64,000 nucleotides of DNA from Aeromicrobium choanae (GTDB taxonomy: Bacteria; Actinomycetota; Actinomycetes; Propionibacteriales; Nocardioidaceae). The notes under the pieces were generated by a model that worked only from the letters and a program-made list of their open reading frames with translations, ran no database searches and was not told where the DNA came from. Numbering within the stretch: the first letter of the stretch is position 1; every line of letters begins with the position of its first letter. The translations under genes were made by a program, and so were the position numbers. Shown here piece by piece: positions 25,808-34,053 of the stretch. Where the stretch lies: NCBI RefSeq assembly GCF_900167475.1, contig NZ_LT796768.1, forward strand, positions 1,488,001 through 1,552,000, given 5' to 3'.

Positions 25808-26356
25808 GTGAGCCGCCGCGAGCAGATCCTCGACACCGCCGCCGGACTGTTCGCCGAGCGCGGGTACCACGGCGTCTCGGTCAACGACATCGGCGAGGCG
25901 TGCGGGATCTCCGGCCCGGCGCTCTACAAGCACTTCACCGGCAAGGAGGACCTGCTGGCCCACTCGCTCACCTCGATCAGCGAGCGGCTGCTGACGGAGG
26001 GCCGCCTCCGTCGCGCCGAGGCCGGCGATCCCGGGGCAGCCCTCGACGCCCTCATCGCGTGGCACGTGGAGTTCGCGCTGACCCACCCGGCGCTCATCGT
26101 GATCCAGGATCGTGAGTGGTCGAACCTCCCGCCGGCCGCCCAGACCGCCGTGCGGGAGCTGCAGCTGTCCTACATCGACGCGTGGGTGGAGACGCTGCGC
26201 GAGCTCCGCACCGACCTCGACCGCGCCACGGCCCGCGCGGCCGTCCAGGCCGTGTTCGGCCTGATCAACTCCACGCCGCACTCGGCGCGGATCAGCGCGG
26301 ACGCGATGGCTCGGCTGCTGGCGTCGATGGCCCGGGCCGCGCTGCTCGCGACCTGA
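25808..26356 (+). CDS. TetR regulator of leucine-degradation genes
   Basis: A 182-residue TetR-type repressor with helix-turn-helix VSVNDIGEACGISGPALYKH (about residues 24-43) and the conserved FTGKEDLLA that follows. It is transcribed divergently from the methylcrotonyl-CoA carboxylase/HMG-CoA lyase unit, so it probably represses that unit and itself and responds to an acyl-CoA intermediate; the ligand is inference. The GTG at 25808 is chosen because a -10 sits seven bases upstream and the sequence begins VSRREQILDTAAGLF as TetR proteins do. The 3' end overlaps the convergent EamA gene by 65 bases. Confidence 0.9.
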   Translation: MSRREQILDTAAGLFAERGYHGVSVNDIGEACGISGPALYKHFTGKEDLLAHSLTSISERLLTEGRLRRAEAGDPGAALDALIAWHVEFALTHPALIVIQDREWSNLPPAAQTAVRELQLSYIDAWVETLRELRTDLDRATARAAVQAVFGLINSTPHSARISADAMARLLASMARAALLAT

Positions 26357-27203
26357 GCGAGACGGTGGCGACCGCCACGCCCACCATCATCACGATGCCG
26401 CCCACCCACTCCAGCGCGCTGGGCACCTCGTCCAGCGCGACCCATGCCGACAGGACCCCGACCGGCGGGACGAGCAGGATGAAGGGCACGACGCTGGCCG
26501 CGGGGTACTTCGCCATCAGGCCGTTGAAGATCGTGTAGCCCACGAGCGAGGACAGCACCACGGTGTAGATCGTGCTGACCCAGGCCTCGATCCCGAACCG
26601 GCCCAGCGCGGCCGAGATCTCGGCCCGTCCCTCCACCGTGAGCGAGACGGCCAGCGCGGGCAGCGGCACGACGAGCGCCGACCACACCACGAGCGACAGG
26701 CCCGACGACACCTTCGCGGCCCGGGCGACGACGTTGCCGATCGCCCACGAGAGCGCGGCCCCCACCGTGACGAGCAGCGGGACCAGCGGCGCGTCCTGAT
26801 GGAAGCCCCAGGCGACGATCGCCAGGCCGACGGTGCCGATCGCGGCGCCGATCCCCTGGCGGCGGGACGCCCGCTCACCCAGGACGCCGGCGGCGATGAG
26901 GATCGTGAAGATGACCTGCGCCTGCAGGACGAGGGCGGCCAGGCCCGCGGGCATGCCGATCGCCATCGCCAGGTACAGCAGCCCGAACTGGCCGAAGCTC
27001 ATGAAGAAGCCGACGGCGACGACGACCTGCCACGAGGCCTTCGGCCGGGCCACGAAGAACACGAGCGGGAAGGCCACCAGGACGAACCGGATCGCGAGGA
27101 ACAGGAACGGCGGAACGTCGGCGAGACCGACGTGGATGGCGACGAAGTTGCAGCCCCAGAGCACCGCCACGAGGACGGCGAGCAGGCTGTCGCGGCGGGT
27201 CAC
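26292..27203 (-). CDS. EamA/DMT family transporter
   Basis: A 303-residue drug/metabolite transporter with ten hydrophobic helices arranged as two EamA repeats. The first begins LLAVLVAVLWGCNFVAIHVG, the second near ALSWAIGNVVARAAKVSSG. The C-terminal motif LLVPPVGVLSAWVALDEVPS is typical of RhaT/EamA exporters of metabolites or amino acids. The GTG at 27203 overlaps the stop of a 29-codon frame (GTGA). The last 65 bases overlap the convergent TetR gene. The substrate is unknown, and position gives no clue. Confidence 0.9.
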   Translation of the reverse strand: MTRRDSLLAVLVAVLWGCNFVAIHVGLADVPPFLFLAIRFVLVAFPLVFFVARPKASWQVVVAVGFFMSFGQFGLLYLAMAIGMPAGLAALVLQAQVIFTILIAAGVLGERASRRQGIGAAIGTVGLAIVAWGFHQDAPLVPLLVTVGAALSWAIGNVVARAAKVSSGLSLVVWSALVVPLPALAVSLTVEGRAEISAALGRFGIEAWVSTIYTVVLSSLVGYTIFNGLMAKYPAASVVPFILLVPPVGVLSAWVALDEVPSALEWVGGIVMMVGVAVATVSLRSRAARPGPSTPAAEPSRPR

Positions 27204-27289
27204 CGGATCATGCTGTCAGGGCCCGGCGGCTCACGCAGCGGCGGCCGCTGCCAGTCCTCGTCGAGATCACGCCACCGGCGGGGGGTCAC
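27200..27289 (-). CDS. Possible 29-residue protein linking Nudix and EamA genes
   Basis: A 29-codon frame fills the gap between the Nudix and EamA genes. It begins with GTG at 27289, overlapping the Nudix stop as GTGA, and its TGA overlaps the EamA GTG in the same way. The peptide is charged, Pro/Arg-rich with two Trp, and contains RDLDEDWQRPPLREPPGPD. It has no membrane segment. Either it is a real small protein or a coupling frame that carries ribosomes to the EamA start. I do not recognise a family, and a chance frame is possible at this GC content. Confidence 0.5.
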   Translation of the reverse strand: MTPRRWRDLDEDWQRPPLREPPGPDSMIR

Positions 27290-27771
27290 ATCGGCAGCGA
27301 GATGACGGCCGGGACCCCGGTTCCGGCCGCGAGGAGGTCGAGCACGTCGCGCTCGTGGGGCACGAACGGCTCGGGCAGGGACGCCAGCGGGTACCAGCCC
27401 GCCTCGGCGGCCTTGTCGGCCTCCAGGTGGGCGGCCTCGCCACTCCACCGGGTGACCTCGAAGAACAGGTCGATCCGCTGCTCGACCTGCGGGCCGCCGC
27501 GCTCGAAGCGGTGGATCGCGGTGACGGGTCGCAGGTCCTGGGGCGCGATCGTCACCCCGGCCTCCTCGAGCGCCTCACGCACCGCGGCCTCGTGCACCGA
27601 CTCGCCGGGGTCGACGTGGCCGGCCACGACCGCCCAGTACCCATCGCGGTACCCCGTCCCCGCGCGACGCTGCACGAAGACCTCGTCGCCGCGGCGCAGG
27701 ATCACGTAGGCGGCGGCGACGAGCAGCGAGCGGGAGTCGGCGTGGTCGTCCAGGGGGTAGTGCTCGGTCAC
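27286..27771 (-). CDS. Nudix hydrolase
   Basis: A 161-residue Nudix hydrolase with a complete Nudix box, GHVDPGESVHEAAVREALEEAG, in which all metal-binding Glu residues are present (the box is split here only for reading: GHVDPGES and REALEEAG). The substrate is not predictable; MutT/NTP or ADP-sugar types are possible. The start is taken as GTG at 27771 (VTEHYPLDD), which begins 40 bases after the lipoprotein stop; the longer frame to 27921 shadows that gene. No clear ribosome site is seen. It is followed by the 29-codon frame and the EamA gene with GTGA overlaps. Confidence 0.85.
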   Translation of the reverse strand: MTEHYPLDDHADSRSLLVAAAYVILRRGDEVFVQRRAGTGYRDGYWAVVAGHVDPGESVHEAAVREALEEAGVTIAPQDLRPVTAIHRFERGGPQVEQRIDLFFEVTRWSGEAAHLEADKAAEAGWYPLASLPEPFVPHERDVLDLLAAGTGVPAVISLPM

Positions 27772-27811
27772 GTCGCCAGTGTTCCAGACCTCACCGCTGT
27801 CGGCTGCAGGG

Positions 27812-28618
27812 TCAGGGCGTGCAGCGCTCGGCGTAGAACTCCTCCAGCGACGCCCGGATCGCGTCGTCCAGCGGCAGCGTGAAGTACGCGTGCTCGATGT
27901 CGGTGGTGCGCACGCGGACACCGAAGCGCGACCCGACCTTGTCCTCCGCGACCACGTGCGGATCGCAGCGGCCCATCACGACGTCGAGCCGCACGCGCTG
28001 CGGCTGGTCGAGCGGCAGCTCGACGTCCACCGGCGTGGCCGGCCCGAACGCGAAGCGCAGCGTGGGCGCGAAGCCGAGCAGCACCACGTCGTTCGGCTCG
28101 CGCGGCACCAGGTCGAGGGTCGCGGACCACGTGTCCCCACGCACCTGGGGCGACCCGGCCGTCACCGTGGTGGCGGCCTCGAAGGCCTGCTCACCACAGT
28201 CGCCGTCCACCAGGTCGCGCAGCACGCCGTACGGGTCCTCGACGTCCACCCGCGAGCGGCGCTCCTCGTCGCCCGTCCGGTAGGTGAACTCCGCGACGGT
28301 CGCGAGGTCCTCGCCGTCGGGGCACGTGCCGGCGGGCGGGTCGACGTCGATCCCCGTGCCGAAGCCGGCGCCGACCGACTCCGTGCCCGCCCAGTCGACC
28401 GACTCGGGCCAGCGGTTCGACTCCAGGCGCATCGCGGAGAGGGTGATCTCGCTGCCGGTGCCGTTGCTGATCGCGATCGCGATGTCGCGGGTCAGCCGCT
28501 TGCTCCGGTACTGCATCACCTGCGCCGTGAACCCGTCCGGCGCGTCCTCCAGGTCGGGCGCGGCCGAGCACCCCGCCACCACCAGGAGTGCTGAGACCAG
28601 CGCGACACGACCCCGCAT
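27812..28618 (-). CDS. Putative lipoprotein of unknown function
   Basis: A 268-residue exported protein. The N-terminus MRGRVALVSALLVVAGCSAA is a lipoprotein signal peptide with lipobox VAGC, so Cys17 would be lipid-anchored on the outside of the membrane. The mature part is beta-rich, with five further Cys residues (in PAGTCPDG, DGDCGEQ, MGRCDPH and the C-terminal ERCTP), probably paired in disulphides. I do not recognise the family. The preceding gene (MFS exporter) is on the same strand and ends 19 bases upstream, so they may share a transcript, but no functional link is evident. Confidence 0.75.
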   Translation of the reverse strand: MRGRVALVSALLVVAGCSAAPDLEDAPDGFTAQVMQYRSKRLTRDIAIAISNGTGSEITLSAMRLESNRWPESVDWAGTESVGAGFGTGIDVDPPAGTCPDGEDLATVAEFTYRTGDEERRSRVDVEDPYGVLRDLVDGDCGEQAFEAATTVTAGSPQVRGDTWSATLDLVPREPNDVVLLGFAPTLRFAFGPATPVDVELPLDQPQRVRLDVVMGRCDPHVVAEDKVGSRFGVRVRTTDIEHAYFTLPLDDAIRASLEEFYAERCTP

Positions 28619-28637
28619 GGGCCGAGTGTAGGTCCGC

Positions 28638-30143
28638 TCAGGCGTGGCGCAGGGCGCGTCGCGAGATCAGCGCCGCGGCCAGGGCGACGAAGATCGCAGC
28701 ACCCGCGGTGAACTGCACACCGAGGTCGAACGCCGAGGCGGCCGAGGCATGGATCCAGCCCTCGACCGGCGCCGCGAACTGCTCGGCGAACTGCAGGGTG
28801 CTGCCGAGGGTCTCGAACGCGTTCTCCTGCTCGCCGAACTTCGCGACCGCCGGGACGGTCAGGTTCGAGCGGAAGGTCGCGGTCAGCACGCTGCCGAGCA
28901 CCGCGGTGCCCAGGACGGCACCGATCTCGTAGGCGGTCTCGGAGATCGCCGACGCGGCACCCGCCTTCTGCGGCGGCACGCTCGACAGGATGAGGTCGTT
29001 GGTGATCGTCTCGGCCAGACCGATGCCGATCCCCAGGATCGTGAACGCCACGCCCACCGAGATCACCGTCGGATGGCCCGTGAAGGCGGCCAGCGCGTAG
29101 CCGCTCGACGACAGCAGGAAGCTCAACGGCACGAGGGTGCGCGCCGGGATCCGCTCGACAAGGCGCACGGCCGCGAAGCCGGCCGCCATCGTGGCGATCG
29201 AGCCGGGCACCAGGACCAGCGCCGACTCCAGCGGGGACAGCCCCAGCACGAGCTGGAGCAGCTGGGCGCCGAAGTAGAGGAAGCCCGCCAGCGCCATGAG
29301 GCTGAGGGCGTTCGCCGCCAGGGCGCCGCTGAAGACCGGGTTGCGGAACAGACTCAGGTCGAGCATCGGGGTGGCACTGCGCTGCTGGCGGCGGATGAAC
29401 CACCAGCCGGCACCGAGGCCGAGGGCCAGCGCGGCGAGCGTGGTGTCGTCGAGACCGGCGGTGGCGCCGTGCTTGACCGCGAAGACGAGCGGCACCATCG
29501 CGAGCAGCGACAGCACGACCGACGCCGGGTCGAACGGGCCCGGCTGGGGGTCGCGCGACTCGGGGATGAGGGCGAGCGCCGCCGGCACGAAGGCGATGAT
29601 CAACGGCACGTTCAGCAGGAACACCGAGCCCCACCAGAAGTGCTCGAGCAGGTAGCCGCCCACCACCGGGCCGAGGACGGCGCCGCCGGAGAACATGGCC
29701 GCCCACGCCGCGATGGCGGTGCGACGGTCACGCGCGTCCTCGAAGATGTTGCGGATCAGCGACAGCGTCGAGGGCATGAGGGTCGCGCCGAAGAAGCCGA
29801 GCAGGGCACGGCCGGCGATCAGCATCTCGGGGCTCGTGCTGAAGGCCGCGAGCACGGAGGCCGCGCCGAACCCGACGGAGCCGACCACGAGCAGGCGGCG
29901 GCGACCGATGCGGTCGCCGAGGCTGCCCATGGCGATGAGCAGGCCCGCCAGCATCAGCGCGTAGATGTCGACGATCCACATGAGCTGGTTGCCGCTCGGG
30001 CGCAGCTCGCGACTGATCTCGGGCAGCGCGAACGACAGCACCGTGTTGTCGACCGAGACGAGCAGCACGGGCAGCATCAGCACCGCCAACGCGGACCATT
30101 CGCGTCGGCCGGCACGGGCGGCATGAGGAGTGAACGTGGACAT
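28638..30143 (-). CDS. MFS drug exporter, DHA2 (14-helix) type
   Basis: A 501-residue major facilitator of the DHA2/QacA-EmrB type with about 14 helices. Motif A appears as LIAMGSLGDRIGRRRLLVVG after helix 2, and DNTVLSFALPEISREL forms the first-helix motif seen in this group. The antiport motif C region is FSGGAVLGPVVGGYLLEH. It should export hydrophobic or cationic compounds by proton antiport. The ATG at 30143 lies 2 bases from the expected transcription start of the promoter 30151-30179, so the message may be nearly leaderless. A divergent TetR gene and a 24-base palindrome control it in all likelihood. Confidence 0.93.
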   Translation of the reverse strand: MSTFTPHAARAGRREWSALAVLMLPVLLVSVDNTVLSFALPEISRELRPSGNQLMWIVDIYALMLAGLLIAMGSLGDRIGRRRLLVVGSVGFGAASVLAAFSTSPEMLIAGRALLGFFGATLMPSTLSLIRNIFEDARDRRTAIAAWAAMFSGGAVLGPVVGGYLLEHFWWGSVFLLNVPLIIAFVPAALALIPESRDPQPGPFDPASVVLSLLAMVPLVFAVKHGATAGLDDTTLAALALGLGAGWWFIRRQQRSATPMLDLSLFRNPVFSGALAANALSLMALAGFLYFGAQLLQLVLGLSPLESALVLVPGSIATMAAGFAAVRLVERIPARTLVPLSFLLSSSGYALAAFTGHPTVISVGVAFTILGIGIGLAETITNDLILSSVPPQKAGAASAISETAYEIGAVLGTAVLGSVLTATFRSNLTVPAVAKFGEQENAFETLGSTLQFAEQFAAPVEGWIHASAASAFDLGVQFTAGAAIFVALAAALISRRALRHA

Positions 30144-30150
30144 CACCCTT

Positions 30151-30174
30151 ACTGTACCGTCCAGACGGTACAGT
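30151..30174. promoter_or_regulatory. 24-base palindromic operator of the MFS exporter
   Basis: Perfect 11-base arms ACTGTACCGTC (30151-30161) and GACGGTACAGT (30164-30174) surround CA. The palindrome spans from just after the -35 to the -10 of the exporter promoter, so a bound repressor would block RNA polymerase. Similar GTAC-containing palindromes are bound by TetR regulators of multidrug exporters elsewhere (from memory). The divergent TetR gene is the obvious binder. Confidence 0.82.
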
Positions 30175-30179
30175 TCCAA
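30151..30179 (-). promoter_or_regulatory. Promoter of the MFS exporter
   Basis: On the minus strand TTGGAA (plus 30174-30179) and TACAGT (plus 30151-30156) are 17 bases apart, a good -35/-10 pair. The -10 is inside the palindromic operator. Transcription would start about 30144, next to the ATG at 30143. Confidence 0.65.
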
Positions 30180-30270
30180 AATGACTCGCGTCACAGGGGT
30201 TTCCGTGATCGGGGTCACGCCGAGCTCGGGTTCCGGGCCGCGGGGGCACCCGGATCACTAGGCTGAGCCC

Positions 30271-30792
30271 ATGGCCGAGGAGCGCAGTACCCGAGATCGC
30301 GTCCTCGACGCCTTCGAGCGCCTGCTGGTGGGCGCCGGCAGCCGTGCCGCCACGCTGGACGCCGTCGCCGCGGAGGCCGGCGTCTCCAAGGGCGGGCTGC
30401 TGTACCACTTCCACAGTCGCGAGGCCCTCGTCGACGGCATGGTCGAGCGGCTGCGCGAGCAGGCCGCCCGCGACGTCGAGCTGATGCGCTCGGCCGAGCA
30501 GGGTCCGGTGGGCTTCTACCTGGAGACCTCGGTGGACACCGGGAGCGACTTCGACCGCGCCCTGATCGCGGCGTCACGCATCGCCCAGGAGCACGACCAC
30601 GGTGCGCGCACGGCACTGGCCGACATCCGCGACGCGTGGTTCGGCGTCCTGAACGAGCACCTCGGCGACGAGGCCCTCGCCCGCACGATCCAGCTCATCG
30701 GCGACGGCCTCTACTTCGACGACACCACCGGCCTGGGCAGCCCCGACGCGCTCGGCCACGTCCGTAAGGTCCTGGGCCGCCTCGGCCACTGA
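30271..30792 (+). CDS. TetR regulator divergent to the MFS exporter
   Basis: A 173-residue TetR repressor with helix-turn-helix ATLDAVAAEAGVSKGGLLYH (about residues 27-46) and the following FHSREALVDGMVE, in a group with SGGLLYHF-type recognition helices common among efflux regulators. It lies divergently from the MFS gene with a 127-base gap containing the palindrome 30151-30174. The ATG at 30271 is the first start in frame. The last residues DDTTGLGSPDALGHVRKVL match the C-terminal domain (TetR_C) of such proteins. The ligand is presumably an exporter substrate. Confidence 0.92.
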   Translation: MAEERSTRDRVLDAFERLLVGAGSRAATLDAVAAEAGVSKGGLLYHFHSREALVDGMVERLREQAARDVELMRSAEQGPVGFYLETSVDTGSDFDRALIAASRIAQEHDHGARTALADIRDAWFGVLNEHLGDEALARTIQLIGDGLYFDDTTGLGSPDALGHVRKVLGRLGH

Positions 30793-30887
30793 GCCGCAGG
30801 TCGGCTCCGCCGGCGCTCGGGTGGACACCGACCCGCACCTGACGCATCGTGGGAAACTCCGAGTCCTTCGACGAATGAGGCATCCGC

Positions 30888-31793
30888 ATGACGCACAGCA
30901 CCCCACGACGCGCGCGCAGCGCCTTCACCGCACTCGCCGGCGCCCTCGCCCTGACGGCGATCTCGTTCGTCTCGCCGACCAGTGCTCAGGCCGCGACGAA
31001 GTTCATCGTCGTCCAGCACAACGTGGAGAAGAACGGCGCGGCGATCACCCACGCACTGAAGAAGGCCCACGACCTCGGTGCGCAGGCGGTGACCCTGCAG
31101 GAGGTCTGTGCGAGCGACGTGCCGTTGATCCAGTCCTACGCCGCCAGCGTCGGCCAGACCTGGTCGGTCCATCCGCAGCAGAGCCGTACCGGCGGCTGCG
31201 GCGCCAGAGGCGACGTGATGACCGTCGCCGTGCGGACCGCGGCCGGTGCGGACAACGTCGTCCGGTCACTCTCCCAGGACGAGTCGGTGAACGACGACGG
31301 GAGCCTGCACACGCGACAGCAGGAGCTGGTGTGCGTGCGGTGGACGGACACCTCCGTGCGCACCGTCTGCTCCGTGCACGTCGCACTGGGCAAGGCCTAC
31401 GTCGTCGGCAACCCCGCCCTCAACGCGCGCAAGACCCAGATCAAGGAGATCAAGGACATCACCGCGACGTTCATCGGCAACGGCCAGCTGGTCGTGGTCG
31501 GTGGTGACTTCAACGCCGTCCCGAAGGACCCGGTCCTGAACCGCATGTACGCCCGGGGCGTGGACAACGAGGGCAACGCCCCGAACGGCAAGTTCTTCGA
31601 GGCGGCGCAGCTCGAGGGGCAGACCGCCAACCGCGGTGGCAACGCCACGGACCAGAGCGGCAAGCGCAAGATCGACCACGTGTTCTTCTCGAACAACAAG
31701 ACCCCGTGGACGCAGTCGGGCGCGGCGTTCAACGCGCTCGACAGCCCGTCCGACCACCAGCTGGTCGTCGCGAAGGCCACCGTCCAGGGCTGA
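30888..31793 (+). CDS. Secreted endonuclease/exonuclease/phosphatase-family protein
   Basis: A 301-residue secreted protein. The signal peptide runs to about residue 36 (hydrophobic ALAGALALTAISFV, cleavage near AQA). The mature domain has the EEP-fold active-site set: VVQHNVEKN (Asn), VTLQEV (Glu), GGDFNAVP (Asp and Asn) and SPSDHQLV (Asp-His). EEP proteins include DNase I, sphingomyelinases and phosphoinositide phosphatases, so the substrate could be nucleic acid or lipid. Two or more Cys (CASD, GGCGARG, ELVCVRW, RTVCSVH) may form disulphides. The ATG at 30888 follows GAGG. It appears to be a single-gene unit. Confidence 0.9.
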   Translation: MTHSTPRRARSAFTALAGALALTAISFVSPTSAQAATKFIVVQHNVEKNGAAITHALKKAHDLGAQAVTLQEVCASDVPLIQSYAASVGQTWSVHPQQSRTGGCGARGDVMTVAVRTAAGADNVVRSLSQDESVNDDGSLHTRQQELVCVRWTDTSVRTVCSVHVALGKAYVVGNPALNARKTQIKEIKDITATFIGNGQLVVVGGDFNAVPKDPVLNRMYARGVDNEGNAPNGKFFEAAQLEGQTANRGGNATDQSGKRKIDHVFFSNNKTPWTQSGAAFNALDSPSDHQLVVAKATVQG

Positions 31794-31821
31794 CGCCGCG
31801 GCGCGGCGCCCGGGTCTCAGC

Positions 31822-32424
31822 TCAGGCGTCGCGCCAGACCGGCTCGAGCCGCTCGAAGGGGAGCCGGTCGAGGACCGAGAGGTCGTCGGCGGCGACCTCG
31901 TAGCTGACGCGGTCGGGGCCGTAGGCCACGTCGATCACGTCGGTGTCCCGGCGCAGGCGGCTCTCCATCGCGCCGACCTCGGTGATCGGGACGGTCAGCC
32001 GCGCCCGTTGCCACAGGATCCGCTCGCGGGTTCCGGCCGCGTCGAGCGCGGCCCCGGTGGCGTCGGCGTAGGCGCGGGCGAGGCCACCCGTGCCCAGCAG
32101 CGTGCCACCGAACCAGCGCGTCACGACCACGACGACGTCGCTGACCTCGCGACCCGAGATGACCTCCAGCATGGGCCGTCCCGCGGTCCCCGAGGGCTCG
32201 CCGTCGTCGTTGCTGCGGCGCAGCGCTGCGTCGGGTCCGATGACGAAGGCGGTGCAGTGGTGCCGCGCGTCGTGGTGCGTCGCGCGGACGCCGGCGATGA
32301 GCGCCCGGGCGCTCGCCTCGTCCTCCACGCGCCCGGCGCGCGCCAGGAATCGCGACCTCAGCACCACGATCTCGGCCTCGGCGGTGTCGCCGAGGCCGAG
32401 GTCGATGGTGCGGTAGGTCGCCAC
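31822..32424 (-). CDS. YigZ/IMPACT family protein
   Basis: A 200-residue YigZ-like protein (UPF0029, related to eukaryotic IMPACT). The signature appears as HHDARHHCTAFVIG with DDGEPSGTAGRPMLEVI and VVVVTRWFGGTLLGTGGLARAY, followed by a DUF1949-like C-terminal domain. The biochemical role is not settled; members bind nucleic acid or act in translation control. The GTG at 32424 begins two bases after the methyltransferase stop, so both are probably cotranscribed. Confidence 0.92.
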   Translation of the reverse strand: MATYRTIDLGLGDTAEAEIVVLRSRFLARAGRVEDEASARALIAGVRATHHDARHHCTAFVIGPDAALRRSNDDGEPSGTAGRPMLEVISGREVSDVVVVVTRWFGGTLLGTGGLARAYADATGAALDAAGTRERILWQRARLTVPITEVGAMESRLRRDTDVIDVAYGPDRVSYEVAADDLSVLDRLPFERLEPVWRDA

Positions 32425-32426
32425 CC

Positions 32427-33191
32427 TCAGCGCTTGCGCAGTTCCAGGAAGATCGAGGGACCGAAGTCGCTGGACGCGAGGGGCTTCTGCAGCACGCGCT
32501 CGACCGCGACGAGCACCTTGGCGGGCACGTAGCGCTTGAGCTTCTGGCTACGCAGGTTCGACACCGACAGCTTGCGCTGCAGCACCAGGCCCGCCGCGGC
32601 GAGCTGGCCGACCACCGTGTCGATGTTGTGGTTCACGAAGGCGATCGCGTCGGGCTCGTCCGCGGCGACGGTGCGGATGCTGACGGGCTCCTTCGGCAGC
32701 GCCTTGCCGGCCTTCTTGAAGGCGCGACGGTTCTTGAAGTGGCCGTAGTTGGCGACCTCGATGATCGCGGTGCCACCGGGGGCGAGCACGCGGGCGATCT
32801 CGGCGAACTCCTCGGTGGGCTCGGGGATGTGGTGCATGACCCGGACCATCGTGATGAGGTCGAGCTCGCCGTCGCCGAACTGCAGGGCGTCGGCCTGCTG
32901 GCGCGCCTTGACCACGTCGGTGCCCTCGAGGAACTTCTCGGCGGCGTCCAGCTGGGTCTGGCTGGGCTCGGCCAGCGTGACCTGGTCGGCGTACTCGCGC
33001 AGCAGCAGCGCGAGCCGGCCGAAGCCACCGCCCACGTCGGCGGCCTTGGCGAACCGTCGGCCCTTGAGCAGCCGGCGGATCGCGACCTGCTCGGCGGCGT
33101 TCTCGTAGTCGCGGTTGTTCCAGTACTGGGTGTAGTCGTATCCCCGGTCGTACTGGTCGGCGACCTTCTTGCTGGGCTTGTCCTCGTTCAC
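32427..33191 (-). CDS. Class I SAM-dependent methyltransferase
   Basis: A 254-residue methyltransferase with a Rossmann fold. Motif I (SAM-binding) reads AADVGGGFGRLALLL, the acidic loop ends VTLAEPSQTQL, and the motif near LITMVRVMHHIPEPTEEF matches Methyltransf_11-type enzymes. The C-terminal half is basic. The product and acceptor cannot be predicted; UbiE-like or small-molecule methylation is possible. The gene starts at ATG 33191 and is followed by the YigZ gene after two bases. The 51-base gap upstream contains only a weak CCCTAA...GGGG hairpin. Confidence 0.88.
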   Translation of the reverse strand: MNEDKPSKKVADQYDRGYDYTQYWNNRDYENAAEQVAIRRLLKGRRFAKAADVGGGFGRLALLLREYADQVTLAEPSQTQLDAAEKFLEGTDVVKARQQADALQFGDGELDLITMVRVMHHIPEPTEEFAEIARVLAPGGTAIIEVANYGHFKNRRAFKKAGKALPKEPVSIRTVAADEPDAIAFVNHNIDTVVGQLAAAGLVLQRKLSVSNLRSQKLKRYVPAKVLVAVERVLQKPLASSDFGPSIFLELRKR

Positions 33192-33242
33192 CGGGCAACC
33201 CTAACAATCAGGGGCTGAACGGCGGTCATCGCAGGACGCCGA

Positions 33243-34049
33243 TCAGCGGCCGAAGGTGCGCGGGCCGAACTCGGGCTCGGACTTCGCCATGCCGGCCTTG
33301 CGCGCGACGGCGGTGTTCGGCGACTTGAGCATGGCGCGCTGGTACTTCCGCTCGAGCGCGAACGCCCGGCGCGGCTTGGCGAGACGAGTCTCGTTCAGCA
33401 GGCGCTTGGACGCGGCGACCGAGTCGGGCGAGCGCGCGAGGAGCTGGTCGATCAGCTCGAGGGCGGGCTTGGTCGGGTCCTCGGCGACGCCCGAGGCGAT
33501 GCCGTACTCGACGGCCTGCGTGCCGGAGAACACCTCGCCGGTCATCACGAGGCGCTTGGCCAGGTCGGCGCCGACCAGCTCCGCCAGCGCCACGGTGCCG
33601 CTCATGTCGGGAACCAGTCCCCACTTGGCCTCGAGGATCGACCACTGGCAGTCGGGGGTGGTGAACCGGAAGTCCGCGCCCAGCGCCAGCTGGATGCCGC
33701 CGCCGAACACGTGGCCGCGCGTGACGGCGATGACCGGGACCGAGAGCTCGCGCCAGGCCCACAGCGGCTGCTGGAACTTGTTGGTGCCCTTGAACGGGTT
33801 GGGCGTGAAGTACCGCGCGACGCGCTTCTTCTCGGTCATCACCTGGCCGAAGTCCAGGCCCGCGCAGAAGGACGAGCCGCGGCCCTCGAGCAGCACCGCG
33901 CGGACGTTCGGATCGGCCTCGATCCGGTCGGCGGCCTCCAGGAGCCCGTCGAGCACGCCGAACGTGATGCCGTTCAGCTTGTCGGGGCGGTTGAGCCAGA
34001 CGTGGGCGATGGGCCCTTCGATCTCGGTGACGACATGCTGTTCGGTCAT
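33243..34049 (-). CDS. Crotonase-family protein, dienoyl-CoA isomerase-like
   Basis: A 268-residue enoyl-CoA hydratase/isomerase superfamily member. The oxyanion hole is formed by SSFCAGLDF and GHVFGGGIQLALGADFRF. The first catalytic Glu of hydratases is Gln here (GGGIQ), while a Glu and an Asp eight residues apart (ILEAKWGLVPD) match the spacing of the catalytic pair in delta3,5-delta2,4-dienoyl-CoA isomerases. So an isomerase in beta-oxidation of unsaturated chains is the better guess; this is inference. It lies four bases after the MerR-B12 gene and is probably transcribed with it. Confidence 0.85.
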   Translation of the reverse strand: MTEQHVVTEIEGPIAHVWLNRPDKLNGITFGVLDGLLEAADRIEADPNVRAVLLEGRGSSFCAGLDFGQVMTEKKRVARYFTPNPFKGTNKFQQPLWAWRELSVPVIAVTRGHVFGGGIQLALGADFRFTTPDCQWSILEAKWGLVPDMSGTVALAELVGADLAKRLVMTGEVFSGTQAVEYGIASGVAEDPTKPALELIDQLLARSPDSVAASKRLLNETRLAKPRRAFALERKYQRAMLKSPNTAVARKAGMAKSEPEFGPRTFGR

Positions 34050-34053
34050 GCGC

